6,708 bases of DNA, taken from the NCBI GenBank assembly GCA_023145655.1, contig JAGLDI010000222.1, forward strand, positions 1 through 6,708. The letters are read 5' to 3'. This DNA comes from Desulfuromusa sp. (GTDB lineage: Bacteria; Desulfobacterota; Desulfuromonadia; Desulfuromonadales; Geopsychrobacteraceae). A program made the translations under genes and the position numbers. This document shows positions 1 through 5,917 of the stretch, piece by piece. Each line of letters begins with the position of its first letter. Position 1 is the stretch's first letter. The notes below the pieces were generated by a model that saw only the letters and a program-made list of their open reading frames with translations, did no database searches and was not told where the DNA came from.

Positions 1-64
1 TCTGACTTGCAACCGATAAACAAAATTATGCAGTTGAATTTTATTTATGGTAGAGTCTTAATCT
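1..64 (+). other. AT-rich leader upstream of gspF
   Basis: This short non-coding stretch precedes the first gene. A TAA at 59-61 is in frame with the gspF start and closes the frame just upstream, so gspF cannot begin earlier. A TAA at 17-19 could end an upstream gene, but only five codons of it would be visible. TAGAGT at 51-56, preceded by TG at 48-49, resembles an extended -10 box, but there is no acceptable -35 at normal spacing and transcription would start almost at the ATG. I therefore do not call a promoter. The ribosome-binding site is weak (purines around 49-55). Confidence 0.4.
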
Positions 65-1273
65 ATGCCAAGCTATCAGTGCAAAATCGGAACAGCCGAT
101 GGTCGGATCGTCGATAAAATTTACGATTCTACGACCGAGGATCAGCTGAAAGAGAATCTAGAAGAGCAGGGCTTTTATGTCTTCCGGATCCGGCGCCAAT
201 CTTTGATTTTTTTTCAGGGTGGTCAGCATAAATCAGCCCGGATGACCGGCCGTCGATTTTTATCTTTTAATCAGGAATTACTGGTTTTACTCCGCTCCGG
301 CTTGCCGGTGCTGCAGATCTTTGATACCCAGATTGAGCAAATGGAGTCTGGTGCCTTTCGGAACATCATCAGTGAAATTCGTGAAGAGATCAGGGGGGGA
401 AGTTCCCTGTCAGACGCTTTTGCCAAGTTTCCACACTTCTTTCAGCCATTGTATGTCGCATCACTAAAAGCCGGTGAAAAGACTGGCGATCTTCCCGAAA
501 CACTGTCGCGCTTTCTTGAATATCAAAAACGGGTTGAAGCAATTCGGACCAAGGTTCGTAGCGCCTCTTTCTACCCGCTGTTGCTGACGACCGCAGCCGT
601 AATTGTAGTCATTTTTCTGATGCTTTTTGTGGTTCCACGTTTCACCCAGATATACGCTGATGCCAATGTTGAATTGCCGTTGATGACTAGAACTTTGATT
701 GGCCTTTCTTCACTTATTGGTAGCTATTGGTATCTTATTTTAATTGCTCTGATTGCCGCTGTGCCGCTGGTAAAATCGTTATTTCGCAGTTCCCGCGGGC
801 GACTGCGGATTGACCGTTTTCTGCTACGCGTCCCTTTTGTTGGAGGTTTGAAAACTGACTACGCCCTGTCCGGCTTTAACCGTACTTTAGGGACAACGTT
901 AGCCAGTGGAACACCTTTGGTTCCGGCCATGCAGATGTCGCGTGGAACGCTCAACAATCTGAGTCTGGAGAAAGAGATGGTTCAGGCAGTTCGTCGGGTT
1001 GAAGAAGGGACCTCCTTGTCAGATTCATTGAAACGAACTGGCTTTTTCCCCCCGTTGGCCTTACGTATGGTCAGTGTTGGTGAAACATCTGGATCTTTAA
1101 CCGAGATGCTGGGTGATATTGCCAATTACTATGAAGCTGAAGTTGAACAACGGTTGACTAAATTGACCACCATGATCGAGCCGATTCTGATGATGATCAT
1201 GGGTTTAATGATCGCATTTATTATTGTCGCTATGTACGTGCCGATATTTCAATTGGCTGGAACCGTCGGATAG
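65..1273 (+). CDS. gspF: Type II secretion / type IV pilus inner-membrane platform protein GspF (PilC family)
   Basis: This is the polytopic inner-membrane platform protein on which the assembly ATPase acts to add pseudopilin subunits. The 402-residue length is normal for the family. A soluble N-terminal segment (1-60, with the typical start MPSYQCKI) is followed by two copies of the T2SSF domain, roughly 63-190 and 266-390. The internal duplication is visible as AGEKTGDLPETL (136-147) against VGETSGSLTEML (338-349), each preceded by an SLSD motif (114-117, 317-320). Three hydrophobic segments fit the known topology: about 168-190, 221-240 and 373-392. VVPRF after the first segment and YVPIFQL near the C-terminus are family hallmarks. 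The ATG at 65 is the only plausible start because a TAA lies in frame at 59-61. It is the first visible gene of the operon, with the ATPase gene 134 nt downstream. PilC-type pilus platform proteins are closely related, and the choice of GspF rests on the neighbours. Confidence 0.95.
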   Translation: MPSYQCKIGTADGRIVDKIYDSTTEDQLKENLEEQGFYVFRIRRQSLIFFQGGQHKSARMTGRRFLSFNQELLVLLRSGLPVLQIFDTQIEQMESGAFRNIISEIREEIRGGSSLSDAFAKFPHFFQPLYVASLKAGEKTGDLPETLSRFLEYQKRVEAIRTKVRSASFYPLLLTTAAVIVVIFLMLFVVPRFTQIYADANVELPLMTRTLIGLSSLIGSYWYLILIALIAAVPLVKSLFRSSRGRLRIDRFLLRVPFVGGLKTDYALSGFNRTLGTTLASGTPLVPAMQMSRGTLNNLSLEKEMVQAVRRVEEGTSLSDSLKRTGFFPPLALRMVSVGETSGSLTEMLGDIANYYEAEVEQRLTKLTTMIEPILMMIMGLMIAFIIVAMYVPIFQLAGTVG

Positions 1274-1400
1274 GGGCGCCCTTGCGACCTTGAAGTTGTT
1301 AAGCCGATATCTGGGGGCACATAACAGGTGCATATTTCCAGATAACTACTTGTAACCCTGGATTGTCCGGTGACTGACCACCGGTCTGTCCCCTATAGAG
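1270..1400 (+). promoter_or_regulatory. Structured gspF-gspE spacer with nested inverted repeats
   Basis: This is the only long gap in the cluster. Four perfect inverted repeats can be read directly. ATAGGGG (1270-1276, covering the gspF stop codon) is complementary to CCCCTAT (1390-1396), bracketing the whole spacer. TATCTGG (1308-1314) pairs with CCAGATA (1338-1344), with an inner GCAC/GTGC stem (1317-1320/1328-1331) and a 7-nt loop. CCGGTG (1367-1372) pairs with CACCGG (1379-1384) across a 6-nt loop. TCCAG (1337-1341) can alternatively pair with CTGGA (1358-1362), which would disrupt the first hairpin. The gspE start at 1408 has only a weak GAG (1398-1400) as ribosome-binding site, next to the bracketing repeat. 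No U-run follows any hairpin, so these are not intrinsic terminators. I do not recognise a riboswitch class, and in particular I see no c-di-GMP GEMM consensus. A regulatory or coupling role is inference. Confidence 0.45.
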
Positions 1401-1407
1401 CAACGAA

Positions 1408-3126
1408 ATGACCTATCAACGCCAACAAATAGGACGGATACTTGCTGATATGGGAGCCATTGCCCCGGCTGAAATTGATCTGGTTCTGACAAAACAGCAG
1501 CAGAATGGCAAAAAGTTTGGTGCTGTTGGTGTTGAGTTTGGTCTGTTTTCAGAAATTGAACTGGCTCAAGCTCTGGCATCACAGTTTCAATTCGATTATA
1601 TTGATCTGAGTAAAGCAATCCTTGATCCTGAACTGGTTGCAGCCCTACCGAGTGATATCCCGATTAAACACAATCTGATTCCTCTCGAACGCAAAGAGGA
1701 AACCCTTGTCATTGCGATTGCCGATCCGACCAATGTCACAGTTCTTGATCAATTAGAGCTACAACTTGGTTTAACTCTGGAATTGAAGATTGCCGCCAGT
1801 GATCAAATCGAACGTCTGATTGAGCGCGGAGCCGGGTCACAGCGAGTTTTGCACGAGGCTTCGGAAGATTTCAAACTGCAATTGATTAAAGAGACAGATA
1901 AGGGAGACGAAGTCCTTTCTATTGATAAATTGACAGCCGATACTAGCCCGATTATCCGCTTAATCGATTCGACCTTATTTGATGCGCTAAAAAAACGTGC
2001 CAGTGATATCCACATTGAAGCGACCAGTGACGGTGTTGTTATTAAATATCGTGTCGACGGGGTTCTCTATCAAGCCACTGAAACCATTGATAGCCGTTTT
2101 CAAAGTCCGATCATTTCCCGGATCAAGGTGATGAGTGAGTTGGATATCTCCGAACGAAGAATTCCACAGGATGGCCGATTTAAAGTGCGCTTGGGAAATA
2201 AGTCGATCGATTTCCGAGTTTCAATCCTGCCGACCAGCTTTGGTGAAGATGCAGTGATCCGGATTCTCGACAAAGAAGCAATAGCAGCTGATATGCACGG
2301 ACTGACCTTTGAGGCTTTAGGTTTTACTACCCGGGAAATGAAGCGCCTGCGTACCCGGATTCGTGAACCTTACGGCATGGTTCTAGTGACCGGCCCGACC
2401 GGTAGTGGCAAAACGACAACCTTGTACGCCGCCCTATCGGAAATAAATTCGGTCGATGAAAAAATTGTCACCATCGAAGATCCAGTTGAATATCAAGTCA
2501 ATGGGGTGGTTCAGGTTCCGGTCAATGAGAAAAAAGGGCTGACCTTTGCCCGCGGTCTGCGTTCAATTTTACGCCACGACCCCGATAAGATTATGGTCGG
2601 CGAGATTCGTGACCCCGAAACGGCGCAAATTGCTGTTCAGTCGGCGCTGACCGGCCATCTGGTTTTTACCACCGTCCATGCCAACAATGTTTTTGATGTC
2701 CTTGGACGTTTTCTCCATATGGGGATTGATCCCTATAATTTTGTCTCCTGTCTCAATTGTGTCCTGGCACAACGACTGGTTAGGAAACTGTGTCAACACT
2801 GTAAGACACCAGTAGTTCATAATGATGATTTTCTAAAATCATACGGATTGACCACTGAACAATGTGTTGCTGCTGATTTCCACGATGCTCCCGGCTGTAA
2901 AGAGTGTAATGGTCTTGGCTATTCCGGGCGGAGTGCCATTGTCGAACTGCTGGAGTTGAATGATGAAATGCGAGAAATGATTGCCGGGAAAACTCCGATA
3001 TCGGAGTTAAAAAAACTGGCGCTTAACAACGGAACGGTCTATTTAAGACAGGCCGCCTTGGAAAAAGTTTTACGGGGTGAAACCACTTTTCGCGAGATAG
3101 ATCGCGTCACCTTTGCGGAAGGTTAG
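1408..3126 (+). CDS. gspE: Type II secretion assembly ATPase GspE with MshEN-like N-terminal domain
   Basis: This cytoplasmic hexameric secretion ATPase powers pseudopilus assembly through GspF and is recruited to the membrane by the PilM/GspL-like partner. At 572 residues it has family-typical length. An MshEN/T2SSE_N region occupies about 1-150. The N2 domain follows (about 178-300, including ASDIHIE and the arginine-rich SERRIPQDGRF, 248-258). The ATPase core has Walker A GPTGSGKTT (329-337), an Asp box around TIEDPVEY (355-362), Walker B VGEIRD (397-402) and a His box TGHLVFTTVHAN (415-426). A tetracysteine zinc site, CQHC (462-465) and CKEC (497-500), is the GspE/PilB hallmark and argues against a PilT-type retraction ATPase. 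The start at 1408 is fixed by an in-frame TAG at 1396-1398. The pilM-like gene starts 4 nt after its stop. The MshEN motifs are degenerate. All catalytic motifs are intact. Confidence 0.96.
   Translation: MTYQRQQIGRILADMGAIAPAEIDLVLTKQQQNGKKFGAVGVEFGLFSEIELAQALASQFQFDYIDLSKAILDPELVAALPSDIPIKHNLIPLERKEETLVIAIADPTNVTVLDQLELQLGLTLELKIAASDQIERLIERGAGSQRVLHEASEDFKLQLIKETDKGDEVLSIDKLTADTSPIIRLIDSTLFDALKKRASDIHIEATSDGVVIKYRVDGVLYQATETIDSRFQSPIISRIKVMSELDISERRIPQDGRFKVRLGNKSIDFRVSILPTSFGEDAVIRILDKEAIAADMHGLTFEALGFTTREMKRLRTRIREPYGMVLVTGPTGSGKTTTLYAALSEINSVDEKIVTIEDPVEYQVNGVVQVPVNEKKGLTFARGLRSILRHDPDKIMVGEIRDPETAQIAVQSALTGHLVFTTVHANNVFDVLGRFLHMGIDPYNFVSCLNCVLAQRLVRKLCQHCKTPVVHNDDFLKSYGLTTEQCVAADFHDAPGCKECNGLGYSGRSAIVELLELNDEMREMIAGKTPISELKKLALNNGTVYLRQAALEKVLRGETTFREIDRVTFAEG
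3117..3122 (+). promoter_or_regulatory. Ribosome-binding site of the pilM-like gene
   Basis: GGAAGG lies inside the last codons of gspE, 8 nt before the ATG at 3131. It selects that ATG over the in-frame TTG at 3113, which lies upstream of this site and would give six extra residues that do not belong to the family N-terminus. Confidence 0.7.
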
Positions 3127-3130
3127 GTCT

Positions 3131-4063
3131 ATGCTGCGTAGAACCTATCTGGGATTGGAAATTTATCAACAGGGGCTTCGTGCCGTTGCGGTTCAGCGCC
3201 AAGGAAAAAAAATAGCCCTAGTCGGTGGACAGGCTTTGGAGCTGGCAGAAACTTTTTTACATCCAGGATACAATCAACCTAATATTTCCCAGCCAGAGAT
3301 GTTTATTGATGCGGTTAAAAAGTTGCTGACGCCACTGGCAAAAAGTGATAAGCGAATTGCGGTGGCCCTTCCTGATCGTTGTGGGCAACTTTTTCTTCTT
3401 GATCTCGAAACCCCGTTTAAAAATCGGGCTGAAGGAGTAGAGATTATCCGCTGGAGATTGAGAGATCTACTGCCGGATAAGTCCAACCAGGTAGCTCTCG
3501 ATTTTCAAGTTCTGGATGAGAAAGAATCGGGACAAAAAAAGATTTTGGCTGCGGTCATAAACCAGGAGGTGTTGTCACAGTACGAAGGCCTTCTTGAACA
3601 GGCTGGTTATGCGGCCGCAGTTGTCGATTTCCACTCGTTAGCACTCTATAACGCTTACCACACCAAAATAGACCTAGGGCGCGATTTTATTCTGATCGGG
3701 GTTGATGGTTGCCAGCTGAGTATTATGATATTTGTCAATCAAGCTCTGAACTTTTTCAGACTAAGGCAAGTCAAATTGGAACCACAACAGATTTTTCAGG
3801 AAATCAGCCGATCATTAGTAAAATATCGTAATGAGCAACCTACATTTGATCGCTTGGTGGTGCATCTCCATTCCGACTGGCCAAATCGGGAGGAGCTATT
3901 CACCGCCGTCGATTCCGTTTTTGATCAGGAGGTTCAATGGTTATTATCTCCCGTGAGTAAATTGATGAATGGTCATCAGCTCAATTTTCCCGGTGCTGAG
4001 GCCAATGGCATGGCTGCTGCTCTCGGCGTAGCTGAACGGTTGCTACAGCGGGTGACAATATGA
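3131..4063 (+). CDS. pilM: PilM/GspL-cytoplasmic-domain-like actin-fold protein
   Basis: This is probably the soluble cytoplasmic ring component that bridges the ATPase to the membrane-anchored PilN. With the ATG at 3131 it has 310 residues and no membrane segment, close to PilM (about 350) and to the cytoplasmic half of GspL. The PilM/actin-like signature appears as YLGLEIYQQGLRAVAV (6-21). A segment resembling the PilM subdomain 1C region is IIRWRLRDLLPDK (105-117) followed by VALDFQVLDE (121-130). A phosphate-2-like region is at 187-210 (ILIGVDG ... FFRLR) and a C-terminal adenosine-like segment at 289-303 (AEANGMAAALGV). The phosphate-1 motif, usually DIG followed by small residues, is EIY here, so ATP binding may be lost, as in GspL. 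It starts 4 nt after gspE and overlaps the next gene by 4 nt (ATGA). The family call rests on fold signature plus gene order, because sequence conservation is low. Confidence 0.82.
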   Translation: MLRRTYLGLEIYQQGLRAVAVQRQGKKIALVGGQALELAETFLHPGYNQPNISQPEMFIDAVKKLLTPLAKSDKRIAVALPDRCGQLFLLDLETPFKNRAEGVEIIRWRLRDLLPDKSNQVALDFQVLDEKESGQKKILAAVINQEVLSQYEGLLEQAGYAAAVVDFHSLALYNAYHTKIDLGRDFILIGVDGCQLSIMIFVNQALNFFRLRQVKLEPQQIFQEISRSLVKYRNEQPTFDRLVVHLHSDWPNREELFTAVDSVFDQEVQWLLSPVSKLMNGHQLNFPGAEANGMAAALGVAERLLQRVTI

Positions 4064-4608
4064 AATTATCAATCAACCTCGCCAGTCGTCGTCATCTTAA
4101 TCAGCAAGGATTGACGCTGACTCTCTCTTGCGCGATTGTGCTATTGCTTTTACTCTTGGGATTCCAGGGGAATACTTATCTACAGAACCGTCAACTGACC
4201 CTGCAATATCAGGCGCACCTTGATTCATTGCAGGAACAGCTACGTGGCAAACTCCCCAAACGATTGACTCCTGAAGAACTTGCGGAACAACAGCAGGCAT
4301 ACAAACGAGCTGAGACTCTGCTCCAGAGAGATTCTTTCCGCTGGACAGGGCTGTTTGATCGCATGGAAAATCTGCTTCCTGCCGGAGTGAGTTTACGCAG
4401 TTTCAATCCTGACTACGGCAAGAACAGTCTTATTCTTAATGGGGTTGCGAAAAACTTAAAGAGTTTGCAGAATCTGCTTGACAATTTACAAGCGGCTCAA
4501 TTCCATCAAGTCTACCTAGAAAATCAAGCTGAGGTACAAGTTGTTGATGATCGTGGAGGCAAACAAACGGCTCTGAGATTTTCTATCAGTCTGGAAGGGG
4601 TGTTCTGA
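4060..4608 (+). CDS. pilN: PilN-like inner-membrane assembly protein
   Basis: This bitopic inner-membrane protein pairs with the following PilO-like protein in the periplasm and docks on PilM in the cytoplasm. The 182 residues show the PilN layout. A short cytoplasmic tail MKLSINLASRR (1-11) contains the INL motif that in PilN inserts into a groove of PilM. It is followed by one transmembrane helix (about 18-36), a Gln- and Leu-rich coiled coil (about 40-92), and a periplasmic ferredoxin-like domain (about 93-182). The domain begins with FRWTGLFDRMENLLPAGVSL (93-112), a recognisable PilN segment. The gene overlaps the pilM-like stop by 4 nt (ATGA) with GGGTGA just upstream, and its own stop overlaps the next start by 1 nt. 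Tight translational coupling is therefore expected. In type II terms it corresponds to the membrane and periplasmic part of GspL. Confidence 0.88.
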   Translation: MKLSINLASRRHLNQQGLTLTLSCAIVLLLLLLGFQGNTYLQNRQLTLQYQAHLDSLQEQLRGKLPKRLTPEELAEQQQAYKRAETLLQRDSFRWTGLFDRMENLLPAGVSLRSFNPDYGKNSLILNGVAKNLKSLQNLLDNLQAAQFHQVYLENQAEVQVVDDRGGKQTALRFSISLEGVF

Positions 4609-5189
4609 TGAAACAGAAATACCCTTTAATAGCCGCTGTGTGGGATTCCAATCGCCCCCGGATTATTGTCATTATTATTTTATTCTTGCTTGTTATGACA
4701 GTTTTTATCGGACAAAGATGGTTTTACGAGGCAAATTTATTGCGACTAAGAACAGAACAATCCCGCTTGCAGCAACATGTTCGGCAGCGACAGATGGATT
4801 TTACTAATAGTGGTATTCCTGTTTCCACTGCGGAACAAATCGAAAAGAATTTACAACAATTCGATCATTTGATCCCGGTACAAACTGACTTTTCGGGTTT
4901 TATCGGAGAGCTGTTCGAGTGGGCGCAGCAGGCCGGCCTAGAAATTCATCAAATCAATTATCAACCAAAACATGAGAAGGAAGCAGCTTTGTTGCGCTAT
5001 GGTCTGAATTTTTCAGTCAAGGGAAGTTATTCTCAGGTCAAAAATTTTATTTATTTGCTGGAAAATTCCCAGCGGATTCTATTGATTGAAAAAATTTCAC
5101 TAAGTGGTTCTTCGACCAACAAGAGTGGTCAGCGCAAGGTTGATTTACTGATCGAACTGGCAACCTATTTTCAAGGGGGAGCAGTGTGA
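4608..5189 (+). CDS. pilO: PilO/GspM-like inner-membrane assembly protein
   Basis: This second bitopic protein of the platform is expected to heterodimerise with the PilN-like protein and contact the PilP/GspC-like protein. It has 193 residues: a cytoplasmic N-terminus (1-17), one transmembrane helix (about 18-35), a coiled coil (about 38-64, rich in Arg and Gln), and a periplasmic ferredoxin-like domain (about 90-187). The domain contains the usual PilO elements FSGFIGELFEWAQQAGLEI (95-113), a strand LNFSVKGSYSQVKNFI (133-148) and the pair LLEN/ILLIEKISLSG. The ATG lies in a TGATG overlap with the previous stop and has a strong Shine-Dalgarno sequence, GGAAGGGG (4593-4600), 7 nt upstream. 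Length and domain order are normal for PilO and similar to GspM. Confidence 0.88.
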   Translation: MKQKYPLIAAVWDSNRPRIIVIIILFLLVMTVFIGQRWFYEANLLRLRTEQSRLQQHVRQRQMDFTNSGIPVSTAEQIEKNLQQFDHLIPVQTDFSGFIGELFEWAQQAGLEIHQINYQPKHEKEAALLRYGLNFSVKGSYSQVKNFIYLLENSQRILLIEKISLSGSSTNKSGQRKVDLLIELATYFQGGAV

Positions 5190-5893
5190 ATCGGACACAG
5201 ATCACGGTACTGTTGCTGATCTCTCTTTGTGTCGCCGTTGGCTATGCTTGGATAGCTACACCAAAGCAGCGCAGGGTTGATCCGCGACAGAGTACTTCAC
5301 GCTACACAGACCAACAGCAACAAAAGACGACGAAGGTCTTTCCCGCAGTTACCGATCTTGATTTTTCTGGCAGTAGGAATAACCAATACCAAAAACCCCG
5401 GAAAAACCTTTTTGCCCCTTTATATCCGCCACCTAAAGTGGTGAAACGCTCTTCTGTCCCAAGTTCAGTTAAAAAAGTCACAAAACCAATTATAAAATCG
5501 AAAAAAGTCATTCAACAACAAGGTTCGAAACCAATTCAGCCACTAAATGTTATAGGCTATTTAAGTAAGGGGAGAGATTATACTGTTTTCTTGTCGTCAA
5601 AGCAGGGGGATATCTTTCTTGTCAAAACAGGCGATATCTTTGCCAATGATTTGATCGTCCACAGTATTAACTCTAAGGAAATTGTATTTGGTCGTCAACA
5701 GACGAATCAGCGAGTTACTTTGCGATTGGGTGAAGTAAAATCTCAACGGTTACCTGATGCAGGTTTTATATCGGGTCGACCCACATTTAAAATGCCCATC
5801 GAACACACTAAAGTTAAAAAACCAATAATGGTTGAGAATCCCAATATGGACTCCAATCCTTTTCGTGGTGCCATAAAGAAAGTTAAAAAATAA
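5186..5893 (+). CDS. PilP/GspC-like HR-domain protein linking platform to secretin
   Basis: This is probably the periplasm-spanning connector between the PilN/PilO platform and the N0 domain of the secretin. It starts at GTG (5186), overlapping the pilO-like stop by 4 nt (GTGA), with AAGGGGGAG (5173-5181) as ribosome-binding site. The 235 residues comprise a signal-anchor helix (about 5-23) without a lipobox. A polar Gln-rich stretch (about 28-70) follows, then RKNLFAPLYPPP (72-83), reminiscent of the RDPF-type box before HR domains. A Lys/Pro/Ser-rich linker (84-117) leads to a compact beta-rich HR-type domain, about 118-184 (LNVIGYLSKG, TVFLSSKQGDIFLVKTGD). PilP is usually a lipoprotein, whereas GspC has a membrane anchor as here. 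No PDZ domain follows, unlike classical GspC. The last 50 residues form a basic Pro/Asn-rich tail I cannot assign. Bases 5461-5520, in the linker, contain only 15 G or C in 60. Confidence 0.78.
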   Translation: MNRTQITVLLLISLCVAVGYAWIATPKQRRVDPRQSTSRYTDQQQQKTTKVFPAVTDLDFSGSRNNQYQKPRKNLFAPLYPPPKVVKRSSVPSSVKKVTKPIIKSKKVIQQQGSKPIQPLNVIGYLSKGRDYTVFLSSKQGDIFLVKTGDIFANDLIVHSINSKEIVFGRQQTNQRVTLRLGEVKSQRLPDAGFISGRPTFKMPIEHTKVKKPIMVENPNMDSNPFRGAIKKVKK

Positions 5894-5905
5894 TTATTTA
5901 TGAGT

Positions 5906-5909
5906 GAGG
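5906..5909 (+). promoter_or_regulatory. Ribosome-binding site selecting the secretin start
   Basis: GAGG lies 8 nt before the ATG at 5918. It favours 5918, or the adjacent in-frame ATG at 5921, over the in-frame ATG at 5900. That earlier ATG has only AT-rich sequence upstream and would put acidic residues in front of the signal peptide. Confidence 0.5.
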
Positions 5910-5917
5910 CTATAATC

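Noticed and set aside
48..64. Extended -10-like box (TG-N-TAGAGT) directly before gspF
   Set aside because: There is no -35 element at normal spacing, and it would imply an almost leaderless transcript. AT-rich sequence gives such matches easily.
1..117. Plus-strand frame 1 open from the window edge to a TAA at 115-117, possibly the end of an upstream gene
   Set aside because: It would overlap gspF by more than 50 nt, and its translation shows no recognisable motif. It is probably chance.
1367..1396. Intrinsic terminator between gspF and gspE
   Set aside because: The CCGGTG/CACCGG hairpin is not followed by a T-run, and the genes belong to one functional cluster.
1274..1407. c-di-GMP (GEMM) riboswitch upstream of gspE
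   Set aside because: This would be attractive given the MshEN domain, but I could not find the conserved GEMM core segments by eye. A covariance search would decide.
1346..1618. Minus-strand open frame of 90 codons across the gspE start
   Set aside because: It overlaps the conserved N-terminal domain of gspE and has low-complexity Gln/His content expected from an antisense frame.
3113..3130. TTG start at 3113 for the pilM-like gene
   Set aside because: The good ribosome-binding site at 3117-3122 lies downstream of that TTG and serves the ATG at 3131, which gives the expected family N-terminus.
5609..5652. Short direct repeat GATATCTTT in the HR-domain gene
   Set aside because: It encodes a GDIF-GDIF repetition across two strands of the HR domain. 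It is explained by the protein, with no sign of a mobile or regulatory repeat.
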